Source: CBDVBD01 sp965372135 (GTDB lineage: Bacteria; Electryoneota; RPQS01; CBDVBD01). Taken from it: a stretch of DNA of 64,000 nt. The notes below the pieces were generated by a model that searched no databases, was not told where the DNA came from, and saw only the letters and a list, made by a program, of their open reading frames with translations. Both the position numbers and the translations under genes were made by a program. Shown piece by piece: positions 6,906 through 14,811 of this stretch. Each line of letters starts with the position of its first letter. The first letter of the stretch is position 1. The stretch lies in the NCBI GenBank assembly GCA_965372135.1, contig CBDVBD010000001.1:9109-73108 (forward strand), given 5' to 3'.

Positions 6906-9361
6906 GCGCTATTCCCATCAAATATCAACGTTCCATTGCGGTCATCTGCTTTATCTGTATTGGATTGATTGGCACCGTCAACGTATCCCGTCGGATGCAT
7001 TTTGGAATCAATGTCGACCAGATCGACGGACACACATTCATTAGTTCAATCGAACCGGGAAGTCACCCTGAAATTGCTGGGTTACAGGTTGGTGATGAGC
7101 TATTGGCAGTGGACGGTAAAATCGTTCAGAACAAAGCGGTTGCCAGATGGATTCTAATAGGTGTAGAATCCAGGTCACCGTCTGTTTTTCTTGTCCAGCG
7201 AGGTGACGAACGATTCAACATCACACTCCCGCCGGAATCACAATTCGATATCGGATTTCTGATTCTAAATGCGCTGTTGGGTATCACTTTTATCATCGTC
7301 GGCACCGTAGTGTGGTGGAACGGTTTTTCGGATGCAACAGTCCGATCTTTCTTTCGGTTGAACTGTTTTGCCGGAGCCGCTATCCTTCTATTCTCACATG
7401 AAAACACTCTGCATCCATTATTGCTGCACCATGCATATTCCTTCGCCTGGTTATTTACCTATTGCATGATACCATCGGCACTGTTGGAATTCATAATCAG
7501 ATTTTCAAATTATTTTGAACAACCACGCCGTCACTCGACCACCGTCATCATCCCATATTTACCTCCCATCGCGACATTCTTAACCCTAAGTGTTTTCTAT
7601 CACTACGCTTACAATTCTTTTAGTCCGCACTGGATTACCCGCTATGAAACATTATTTAATATAGGTTTCGGCGGGATTCTGTTAATCTACTTCACCGGCA
7701 GTATCTTATTATTGCTGCGAAACTATCTCAAACCGTCGAATCAGGTGGAAAAAGACCGCATTCGCTGGCTGCTCATTTGCACATTCCTCGGGCTGGCGCC
7801 ATTTTTCTTACTCTATAAAGTACCCGCGCTTTTCGGCTTAAATCCCTTTATTCCCCTTTGGACGGCATTTACACTGATGTTAATCGTCCCCATCGGTTGG
7901 GGGATGGCGGTGGCATCGTTCCGGATGTTGAAATTGGAATGGGTGCTGTCCCGGACCATCGTCTATGCAATTTCCGCCGCCCTGGTTCTATATTTAATGT
8001 TAACGGCAGCGTCAAGCAGCATCGGATATGTTCAATACAAAGATACCACCTCCTTGATCGTTTTGTCGGTGCTCGGAATTGTGACGATATCCTTAGCAGT
8101 CTCAGGATTAATCGGATATGTTCGCAAGTTTATCGACCGGATTTACTACCACGACTGGTACCGGTACGAAAAAGCGCTTCACGATCTTGGGGTGGAGCTA
8201 TCCGGCTCCATCACCGAAAAAGCTATCGTTGAAATCCTTACCGAACGTTTTCCTTCAATATTGAAAATCACAAAAGCGACACTTCTAATCAAAAGCGATG
8301 ACGGCAGCTTTCTGCTGCCCCATCAAACCACAGAACCAGGTAAAGGGAGGTTGGAGACAATTCAAAAATTACAAAAAGACTTTGCGGATATTACTAATTT
8401 CCCAAAAGATAGTCGTCTCGAACTGTCATCCTCCGATATAGGCGAACTTGGATACCAGTATGTGTTGTACCTGGTGCATACCAGCGACATCATTGGCATC
8501 TTATTGCTGAGCAAAAAACTCTCAGGTGCACCCTTCAGCATTCGCGATCATCAATTACTGGAGACTATGTCGAGTTATGCCGGCACCGCTATTGCCAATT
8601 TGGGTCTCACCCGCAAGTTGCTTGATACCGAGAAACGCGGATTGGCCGTGGACATGGCGGGCGGGATAGCTCATGAAATCAACAATGCCCTGTCGCCCTT
8701 AATGGGACAAGCCCAACTAATTGAACGTTCTCTGTCACGAAGCCCTGAATCCGAAGGACAACGGGAAATGACTCAAAGAACTAATATAATCGTCGATATG
8801 TGTAATCGTATTAAGCGAATCGCTCTGAACTTAGGAAAAATTTCAGAACCCCTCCACCTTGAGAAAACCTCGCTGTCTTTGAATGATGTCGTGGAAGAAA
8901 TCCTGCAGATAATGTCCGAAACTGCCGGTCGCATTAAGCGTTACAAACTAAATGATCCCCACGCCAAATTCCAGCTTTTCAAAAATTTGGATAAAAATCT
9001 GCCCTCAATAACAGCCGACCATCAGCAGTTAAACCAAGTATTTATGAATCTCATCCTAAATGCTTCAGATGCCATGGAGCCGCAAGGGCAGGGTACCCTA
9101 ACAGTTAGAACCCAATTTGCGCAGGAACAGAATTCCGTGGTGGGATTTGTCGAGGACACCGGTCCCGGAATTCCACACCATTTGAAGGACAAAATTCTCC
9201 AACCCTATTTTACCACCAAAGAAGAGGGCAAAGGAACCGGACTGGGATTATCCATCGTCCGCTCCATAATCGAAGCCCACGGCGGTCAATTAAAAATCCA
9301 CTCCACCGAAGGTCACGGCACCCGCATAGAATTCACCCTCCCCATCAGCAAGTCTGACTAA
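6902..9361 (+). CDS. Membrane histidine kinase with PDZ and GAF domains, system 1
   Basis: 819 residues from GTG 6902, overlapping the regulator stop as GTGA. TM1 covers ~12-28. A PDZ domain follows (~38-105; GSHPEIAGLQVGDELLAVDG) and should lie outside the membrane. A polytopic block of about eight further segments runs ~117-405. A GAF-like domain (~425-570) precedes the kinase core. The core has H591 in GGIAHEINNALSPL (H box), NQVFMNLILNASDAM (N box), VEDTGPGI (G1) and GKGTGLGLSIV (G2). It is an NtrB/ZraS-like HisKA-HATPase paired with the preceding regulator. The external PDZ suggests sensing of protein C-termini or envelope damage; that is inference. Confidence 0.92.
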   Translation: MSAIPIKYQRSIAVICFICIGLIGTVNVSRRMHFGINVDQIDGHTFISSIEPGSHPEIAGLQVGDELLAVDGKIVQNKAVARWILIGVESRSPSVFLVQRGDERFNITLPPESQFDIGFLILNALLGITFIIVGTVVWWNGFSDATVRSFFRLNCFAGAAILLFSHENTLHPLLLHHAYSFAWLFTYCMIPSALLEFIIRFSNYFEQPRRHSTTVIIPYLPPIATFLTLSVFYHYAYNSFSPHWITRYETLFNIGFGGILLIYFTGSILLLLRNYLKPSNQVEKDRIRWLLICTFLGLAPFFLLYKVPALFGLNPFIPLWTAFTLMLIVPIGWGMAVASFRMLKLEWVLSRTIVYAISAALVLYLMLTAASSSIGYVQYKDTTSLIVLSVLGIVTISLAVSGLIGYVRKFIDRIYYHDWYRYEKALHDLGVELSGSITEKAIVEILTERFPSILKITKATLLIKSDDGSFLLPHQTTEPGKGRLETIQKLQKDFADITNFPKDSRLELSSSDIGELGYQYVLYLVHTSDIIGILLLSKKLSGAPFSIRDHQLLETMSSYAGTAIANLGLTRKLLDTEKRGLAVDMAGGIAHEINNALSPLMGQAQLIERSLSRSPESEGQREMTQRTNIIVDMCNRIKRIALNLGKISEPLHLEKTSLSLNDVVEEILQIMSETAGRIKRYKLNDPHAKFQLFKNLDKNLPSITADHQQLNQVFMNLILNASDAMEPQGQGTLTVRTQFAQEQNSVVGFVEDTGPGIPHHLKDKILQPYFTTKEEGKGTGLGLSIVRSIIEAHGGQLKIHSTEGHGTRIEFTLPISKSD

Positions 9362-9427
9362 TTATCACTTCCCTTCACTTCCCTTAAACAGAATCCAAGC
9401 CTGCATTTCTCATGTATGATTCTCTGA

Positions 9428-9463
9428 AACAAGTGTATAGTGCAAAGCACAGTCTGACTTGTT
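9428..9463. promoter_or_regulatory. Interrupted dyad upstream of a sigma-54-like promoter
   Basis: AACAAGT (9428-9434) is repeated inverted as ACTTGTT (9457-9463), enclosing GTGC-AAA-GCAC. It lies 45-80 bases before the sigma-54-like element at 9507, a plausible activator-binding position. Two tandem copies of CACTTCCCTT at 9366-9385 lie further upstream; CACTTCCCT recurs at 11768-11776. Confidence 0.3.
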
Positions 9464-9506
9464 CTCAAATCTGATTAACTTATTAAATAATAACCTATAA
9501 TGATTG

Positions 9507-9522
9507 TGGCATGGCTATTGTA
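9507..9522 (+). promoter_or_regulatory. Sigma-54-like promoter element
   Basis: TGGCATG-GCTA-TTGTA has the -24 TGGC and -12 TTG blocks at the correct 12-base GG-to-G spacing. It departs from consensus by GT in place of GC at -12. It lies 49 bases before the ATG at 9571 and shares TGGCATGGCT-N-TTG with the element at 11824. Confidence 0.5.
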
Positions 9523-9570
9523 TTTAGATGGTGCAGAACTTCACTGAACACCTAATTGGAGGAAATTAGA

Positions 9571-10053
9571 ATGTACCATCAAAACAAGATTCGCCCCTCA
9601 ATCTTTAAGGGTTTTTGTTTTCTGAATCATTCCTTGCGGAAAAGCATTTTTTGGAATACAATGATCTGTGTTCTCTGCGTTCTAATATTTGCTTCCATTG
9701 GACTTACTCAGATGGACTATGCCTCTCTGTCAAGTGATGATATGGTCGGATCGTATGGGCAACCAAGTGAAGACGACAACCCACCTGCTGCTCCGTCATC
9801 CACCAAGAGATTTCGTATTTCTTTGAGCTGGGCTTTGATACAGGCAGAACCCAGTGATGGTTTGATTCACACATTCTCATCATCTGAATCTGGTGGATCC
9901 AATGGTGGTTTTCTCAGCGCGCTGCTCCATATCAATCAAGGTAAACCGCTTGCATCGGCTTTTGGAATCAATTGTTGCATCACCGACGGTCTCGGTTTAG
10001 AACTAACGGTGCGCATCGTTGCCAATGATGGGGTGAGTGGCGCAAGCAGCTAA
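9571..10053 (+). CDS. Secreted protein of unknown function
   Basis: 160 residues from ATG 9571, which has GGAGGA 7 bases upstream. Residues ~28-48 are a hydrophobic signal/anchor (NTMICVLCVLIFASIGLTQ) after an unusually long positively charged N-region. The mature part carries an acidic, Pro-rich stretch (QPSEDDNPPAAPSS). A beta-rich end follows (RFRISLSWALIQAEP … ASAFGINCCITDGLGLELTV) reminiscent of the first strands of an outer-membrane barrel. It is too short for a full barrel, so it may be a small periplasmic/OM protein or a C-terminally shortened one. It is the first gene after kinase 1 and has the sigma-54-like element in front. Confidence 0.6.
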   Translation: MYHQNKIRPSIFKGFCFLNHSLRKSIFWNTMICVLCVLIFASIGLTQMDYASLSSDDMVGSYGQPSEDDNPPAAPSSTKRFRISLSWALIQAEPSDGLIHTFSSSESGGSNGGFLSALLHINQGKPLASAFGINCCITDGLGLELTVRIVANDGVSGASS

Positions 10054-10116
10054 TCCCATCCGGGCGGTGATGAGAACAACACACATCAACCACTTTAGCT
10101 GGAGAAGGGAGTCATC

Positions 10117-10668
10117 ATGAAAACCCTATCATCTTACCGAGCTGCAATTGTAATTGGATTGTCGGTGGCAATCCTTCCGGTTGGGCTTTCAGCGCAGCCT
10201 CGGTCACCGGAAAATGGAACCACTTATGTTCGATAAAATTGTAGTGGACCCCGACTGGGTTTTACCTATGTGCCGGGAGATAACGAAGTCTGGCGGAAAT
10301 TGGATGACAAAAACATGGGTCGCGTGTTTACTCAGTTTGGTTGGCAATTTGAATATGTAGTGGTTCCCAAAGGTAGAGGGCCATCTTACGCCATCGAATT
10401 TCTTCCCCTTATCGCGGGTGTTGAATATGGAAGGTTCATTCCAAGTGGAACGCTAACGATGGGCATCCGTGCTGCTGGAGGCTTTGAGTTTGCAGTAGGA
10501 CCAACCGTTTTACCATGGAAAGCCGCGCTGTCAATTCAAACTGGTACCAGTATACATTTCGACGAAACAAACATCCCGGTGCGATTGATTTACACACATA
10601 ATCCCGATGGCAGCATTATTTCATTATTGGTCGGCTATGCCATCGGTAAAGCGAAGTCGGAATCGTAG
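10117..10668 (+). pseudogene. Exported beta-barrel-like protein gene interrupted by one in-frame TAA
   Basis: ATG 10117 has GGAGAAGGGAG upstream and opens a clear signal peptide (MKTLSSYRAAIVIGLSVAIL …LSAQ). The frame meets TAA at 10234-10236 after codon 39. It then continues without a further stop to 10668 as LGFTYVPGDNEVWRKLDDKN …, a beta-rich sequence with alternating pattern (RFIPSGTLTMGIRAAGG). Both halves are in the same frame, so a single base change would restore a 183-residue exported protein. The downstream half has only a GTG (10270) without SD as an independent start. Read as a recent nonsense mutation, a sequencing error or, less likely, read-through. Confidence 0.6.
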
Positions 10669-10707
10669 CATCCTTCAGCCCAATTCCTTTAGTTCAAACC
10701 ATGCTTT

Positions 10708-10720
10708 GCATTAATCTGTT
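10708..10720. repeat. 13-bp element shared by two upstream regions (copy 1)
   Basis: GCATTAATCTGTT occurs here, 122 bases before the ATG at 10842, and again at 11743-11755, 139 bases before the ATG at 11894. An exact 13-mer in two short intergenic regions at similar distance suggests a common regulatory site. Confidence 0.4.
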
Positions 10721-10841
10721 ACTATTTGGCTGAAACGCGGAATTCGGTTTCATAATAATTTTGTATTGCAATAAGGTGTTCACGTCTTTGGAGATTTCAC
10801 CGGTATTATTGGAAAAAGAATCCAGACTTTTGAGGCAAATG

Positions 10842-11630
10842 ATGGACGCTGGAACAACATTCGCGGTTAATGAGATGGATCGATATGAAGCACAGCCTAA
10901 TATTCATAAATGGCTGTTTATTTTCGGACTGTGCTTCGCTGTCTGGCATATCATCCCGGTGTTCCTGGGTTGGGAAATCAAGGGTAAGTTTACAATCGGC
11001 GACCTGGTAGATCTATCCACACCGTTCGTTCTACTCGGACTTGTGCTAAAATTGTATTTCATATTACAGCGACAGCGAAGAGAAACAGAGGGATGGGAAA
11101 GAGTCTCCATTTTTGGTCAACTTCTACTAATTTTCGGCGCCATTGTCTTCGTCCAGGGACACGGTATCCATCTCGCCAGCAACGCCATTTATCGATACTT
11201 AGTCGGAAACCCAACCTCGCCTCTGTCTTCACTAACCTATTTCTTTGATGAGATCCAAAGCCATTTCTTCTGGGATTCGGGATTATTGCTGATCGCGTTC
11301 GGACTGATTCTGCTTGACTATTGTTCGGATTCCCGATCAGAACCAATATCGGCACCATCTAAACGTTGGATTTTCTGCGGTGCCTTATTATATGGATTCA
11401 CCCATTTCTGCAATGGCGTGGAAGGACAAACCGCTGTTTTGACTTTCCCGGCAGCAGTTCTTATCCCAGTTCTCCTTGTCCTAATATCCTGGGTAATGCA
11501 TCTGCGATTGCTGCTTAGTCCTGTTATCCTCTTCTATTTTACCGCATTCCTCACTGCCGACATCCTCTTCATTTTCTGGGGCATACTGCACAAAGGATTC
11601 CCCCAATTCAGTGAATTGGGCTGGTTCTAA
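10842..11630 (+). CDS. Polytopic membrane protein of unknown function
   Basis: 262 residues from ATG 10842 (GAGG 6 bases upstream; ATG 10839 and ATG 10875 are alternatives, and an upstream TTG at 10761 has no SD). About seven membrane segments can be seen, starting with KWLFIFGLCFAVWHIIPVFL. Polar residues lie in or near segments: GHGIHLASN, FFDEIQSHFFWD and GFTHFCNGVEG. Such His/Asp/Glu placement is seen in membrane metal hydrolases, but no family signature was recognised, so no enzyme is claimed. It appears monocistronic, with its own leader containing the shared 13-bp element. Confidence 0.65.
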   Translation: MDAGTTFAVNEMDRYEAQPNIHKWLFIFGLCFAVWHIIPVFLGWEIKGKFTIGDLVDLSTPFVLLGLVLKLYFILQRQRRETEGWERVSIFGQLLLIFGAIVFVQGHGIHLASNAIYRYLVGNPTSPLSSLTYFFDEIQSHFFWDSGLLLIAFGLILLDYCSDSRSEPISAPSKRWIFCGALLYGFTHFCNGVEGQTAVLTFPAAVLIPVLLVLISWVMHLRLLLSPVILFYFTAFLTADILFIFWGILHKGFPQFSELGWF

Positions 11631-11742
11631 GCCCCGACACTGAAAACATTCCCTCAAAATCCTGTCCAAAGCAACTCAATTTCCCTGATATACCCCTCAC
11701 TACTTATCTGCCTACCTAAGCGCGTATTCAGTGTACACAAAA

Positions 11743-11755
11743 GCATTAATCTGTT
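11743..11755. repeat. 13-bp element shared by two upstream regions (copy 2)
   Basis: GCATTAATCTGTT, identical to 10708-10720. Here it lies 69 bases before the sigma-54-like element at 11824. Confidence 0.4.
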
Positions 11756-11823
11756 CAATTCTCTATACACTTCCCTGGAATTTCCTATAATGTAATACAT
11801 TATCATTCAGTTACTTAAATCAT

Positions 11824-11838
11824 TGGCATGGCTTTTGA
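11824..11838 (+). promoter_or_regulatory. Sigma-54-like promoter element of the envelope operon
   Basis: TGGCATG-GCTT-TTGA has -24 and -12 blocks at correct spacing, with GA in place of GC. It matches the 9507 element at 13 of 14 positions (TGGCATGGCT-N-TTG). It lies 56 bases before the ATG at 11894. Confidence 0.45.
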
Positions 11839-11893
11839 GTTATAGCAAAGCGTAAGTGTAGAAATGTTTTTTTGGGTTAAAGAAGAGGTTGTC

Positions 11894-13234
11894 ATGAAAA
11901 ATCGTAATAGACTGGTATTGCTAATTGCATTAATGGTCGCAGCTGTGCTTAGTGGTTGCGATTCACCTATGGGACCTGACGAACCAAAACAACCCAAGAG
12001 TACCGGGCATTCTCCTCCGTTACCTGGAAATCTGCTAATTAATGTTGAATCGGATGAGAGTGAATTCGATAGCGTCCTGTGCTTTGTACCCTCATATTCA
12101 TTAGAGTTAATTAAAATGCTGCATGAAGGAGACTGCTATACTGTCAATATACAACTGGATTCTGGAAGTTATAACATAATTTCCGAGGGATACCGTGAAG
12201 GACATGCAACTTATTCAGGATTTGGTACAGGACAGGTATCATCAAATCAAACAACAACCATCGATATTTCATTGTCCCAAAAGGCATATGAGGTTGTAGG
12301 TTCCACTGATTTATTTGGGAGAGCAGAGAAAGTTGTTGTTGTAGGTAACTACGCTTATGTGCAGGTTAACAGTGCGTATCCTACTTATGATCCTGGTCTT
12401 CAAATAATTGATATCTCCAATCCTGACAATCCTACTTCTGTTGGATTCTACCGGTCAACATATTCGTTTCGAGATATTGCAGTTGCTGGAGGCTATGCCT
12501 ATGCAGTGTGTGGAGGCTTAAGAGTGATCGATGTCTCCAACCCTTCTGGACCCATAGAAGTTGGATGTCTTGTATCCACCATAATTGCTTTTGCCGCAAG
12601 AAATATCGAAATTAACGGGAATTACGCTTATGTTTCGGGATACATCAATTTTTATGGATGTGGCATGTATCTTTGGGTGATCGATATTTCAAATCCCACT
12701 AATCCTGTGCAAGTTGGATTTAACTACACGATGGGAACGCTCTGTAGTGTCATTGAGGTCTCAGATCAATTCGCTTATTTAGCATGTGGGCAAAATGGTT
12801 TAATGGTTATGGATGTATCCGATCCAACAAATCCCAATGAAGTAGCTCAATGTGGATTTTCCTATGCTGCATGGAAGATATCCGTCTCCGACGACTACAT
12901 CTATGTCGCTGGAGATTCCCCTAATATAACGATTGCGGATATATCTACACCTTCAGATCCCGTAGAAGTTGGTTGTTGTTATTATATCTGGTATCCAAAT
13001 GAAATTGCGGTATCCCAGGATTTCGGTTATGCTGTTACCGATTACAGTTTGATTGAAGTTAAGGCTACAGATCCTTCCAATCCAATTATTACAGGCTTAT
13101 GCAGGCTCCCACAAGATACAAAGAGTATTGCCATTTCTGGTGATTACGCTTACGTAGCCTGTGATTCGAATGGATTGCAGACTGTTTACATTGGTGAGAA
13201 GCGACGGAAAAACGAAAATGTGGAGGAAGAGTAA
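11894..13234 (+). CDS. LVIVD-repeat beta-propeller lipoprotein
   Basis: 446 residues from ATG 11894; an ATG at 11864 would bury the signal peptide, while GAAGAGG lies just before 11894. The lipobox LSGC puts the acylated Cys near residue 21. After a ~100-residue N-terminal domain come at least six LVIVD repeats of ~45 residues: GLQIIDISNPDNPTSVG, GLRVIDVSNPSGPIEVG, YLWVIDISNPTNPVQVG, GLMVMDVSDPTNPNEV and further copies. Each is preceded by A-V-x-G-x-Y-A-Y. The repeats form a beta propeller, usually on the cell surface of FCB bacteria. Its stop overlaps the next start (TAATG), so it heads an operon of exported proteins. Function unknown beyond a likely binding scaffold. Confidence 0.82.
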   Translation: MKNRNRLVLLIALMVAAVLSGCDSPMGPDEPKQPKSTGHSPPLPGNLLINVESDESEFDSVLCFVPSYSLELIKMLHEGDCYTVNIQLDSGSYNIISEGYREGHATYSGFGTGQVSSNQTTTIDISLSQKAYEVVGSTDLFGRAEKVVVVGNYAYVQVNSAYPTYDPGLQIIDISNPDNPTSVGFYRSTYSFRDIAVAGGYAYAVCGGLRVIDVSNPSGPIEVGCLVSTIIAFAARNIEINGNYAYVSGYINFYGCGMYLWVIDISNPTNPVQVGFNYTMGTLCSVIEVSDQFAYLACGQNGLMVMDVSDPTNPNEVAQCGFSYAAWKISVSDDYIYVAGDSPNITIADISTPSDPVEVGCCYYIWYPNEIAVSQDFGYAVTDYSLIEVKATDPSNPIITGLCRLPQDTKSIAISGDYAYVACDSNGLQTVYIGEKRRKNENVEEE

Positions 13235-13854
13235 TGAAAAAGCAAATGCATAATCAAAATGGAACGTTGGACCGATTCCTTGCCACCTTCAATCAATTTA
13301 TCGGAAGTGGTGTCCTGATCGCCGTTGTCATTCTATCTGGTGCCACTGTTGTTTCAGCCGCACAGAAATCACAAATCAAAAAGATTCCTTGTGTAACCGT
13401 CGTCAGCAAAAACGGTGACCAGCACCCCGGTAGAGTGTTTGATGTTTCTGACACATCACTAACACTGTGGTGCAGCGAAGAGCTGTATAGTGATCAGAAT
13501 CGCAGCCAACATTCCAGGAATGTACACTACTCGGAAATCAGTCACATTATCATCGAGGAGAAAGGCAATACTGTATCTGGGGTGGTTATTGGAACGTTGC
13601 TTGGCGCAACTCTTGGATTGTTCAGTTCGCAGCTTGTACCGGTTACATGGACCAATGTGAACTGGTCGCCGTTCGAAATGGCGGAAACCATGTTGGAAAC
13701 CCCGATGGTTTTGATCTGTGCAGTCCTTGGTGGAGTCGCCGGTGCGTTGAATGGGATCGACACAAAAGTTCAGATAAACGGCGATATCGAATCATTTCAT
13801 AATATCGTACCAATTCTTCAAGAGATCAAAGTTAAAGAAGGAGAATCACCATGA
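13234..13854 (+). CDS. Exported protein with small beta-domain and glycine-zipper membrane segment
   Basis: 206 residues. ATG 13234 overlaps the previous stop, with GGAGGAAGAG as SD. A signal sequence covers ~25-47 (SGVLIAVVILSGATVVSA). Residues ~55-110 are a short beta-rich unit with the pattern V-S-K-N-G-x(3)-P-G-R-V … SEISHIIIEE. A Gly-spaced hydrophobic segment follows (GVVIGTLLGATLGLF, ~113-130), and another (PMVLICAVLGGVAGAL) at ~160-176. The beta-unit is shared with the next three genes; the 16099 product has the same layout of signal, beta-unit and glycine zippers. ATGA overlap with the following gene implies tight co-translation. Confidence 0.65.
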   Translation: MKKQMHNQNGTLDRFLATFNQFIGSGVLIAVVILSGATVVSAAQKSQIKKIPCVTVVSKNGDQHPGRVFDVSDTSLTLWCSEELYSDQNRSQHSRNVHYSEISHIIIEEKGNTVSGVVIGTLLGATLGLFSSQLVPVTWTNVNWSPFEMAETMLETPMVLICAVLGGVAGALNGIDTKVQINGDIESFHNIVPILQEIKVKEGESP

Positions 13855-14723
13855 AGTCAACACAATATTTTTTGATTCTGATTTTACTCGTTTTATCCAT
13901 CGCCTCCAATTTCGCTGTTGCACAGCAGGGCACAACCTCCCAAGATAAAGTATACCAAATTGTGTTGAAAGACGGATCGAGGCTAATTGGGATGATTGAG
14001 GATGAGGATAACGATACCATCAGCCTAACAACCTTAATCGGCATTGAGATCAACATCGAAAAGAATCAAATTGAGAAAATGAAGCTTCTTTCGGGTGTAG
14101 TAGTGGGTGGAAAATATCGGCGGTCTGACCCGAATTATACCAGGCTGTTCTTCGCCCCCACTGCGCGACCCCTGAAATCAGGGCAAGGGTACTTTTCCAT
14201 CTATGAATTATTCCTTCCTTTTGTAGCCGTTGGCATTGGTGACGTACTCACATTAGCTGGAGGAATCTCCATATTTCCCGGAGCCCCACAACAAGTGTTT
14301 TATTTGGCGCCCAAGGTTACGCCAATCCATCTGAAGGGTATTGATATGGCAGCGGGTATTATGCACATTGGCTCAACTGGGGGAAATAGCGAAGGTATGG
14401 GCATAATCTATGGATTAGGTACATTTGGTTCAACTGCCAGTGCCTTTACGCTTGGCCTTGGGTGGGGATATGCTGGGAAAGAAACCGCCGACAAACCAAT
14501 TGTCATGGTTGGGGGGGAACTGCAGGTATCCAATAGTTTTAAGTTGATCACCGAGAATTGGTTCCCGCCTGATTCGGAAGTTTCCCTCATCTCTTTTGGA
14601 TTCAGGATGTTCGGTGATAACCTTGCTGCAGACCTGGGTCTCTGTAATCTGGCAGGCGCAGGAATGCGGGGATTTCCGTTTTTCCCCTGGGTTGGCTTTG
14701 TCTATAATTTCAATACAACATAA
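13851..14723 (+). CDS. Exported protein: small beta-domain plus predicted outer-membrane barrel
   Basis: 290 residues; ATG 13851 overlaps the upstream TGA, with AAGGAGAATC as SD. The signal peptide ends near AVAQ-QGT. Residues ~32-80 carry the shared unit (IVLKDGSRLIGMIEDEDNDT … IEINIEKNQIEKMKLL). The remaining ~200 residues alternate polar and hydrophobic positions with many Gly (LGLGWGYAGKE, VGGELQVSNSFKL, WVGFVYNF) and end in an aromatic-rich strand, as in outer-membrane barrels of about eight strands. Beta-barrel assignment is from pattern only. A channel or anchoring role within this operon is inferred. Confidence 0.65.
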   Translation: MKSTQYFLILILLVLSIASNFAVAQQGTTSQDKVYQIVLKDGSRLIGMIEDEDNDTISLTTLIGIEINIEKNQIEKMKLLSGVVVGGKYRRSDPNYTRLFFAPTARPLKSGQGYFSIYELFLPFVAVGIGDVLTLAGGISIFPGAPQQVFYLAPKVTPIHLKGIDMAAGIMHIGSTGGNSEGMGIIYGLGTFGSTASAFTLGLGWGYAGKETADKPIVMVGGELQVSNSFKLITENWFPPDSEVSLISFGFRMFGDNLAADLGLCNLAGAGMRGFPFFPWVGFVYNFNTT

Positions 14724-14811
14724 TCATCAATTAGTGCTTGTAAGTAATTTCCTATTTACACTAACACAAATCTTCAAGTACTATCGAACAAAAACACGTG
14801 AGGAGGAAAAA

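Noticed and set aside
10154..10360. Alternative frame through the interrupted exported-protein gene
   Set aside because: The beta-rich sequence lies in the frame of the signal peptide; this frame has no SD and a low-quality product.
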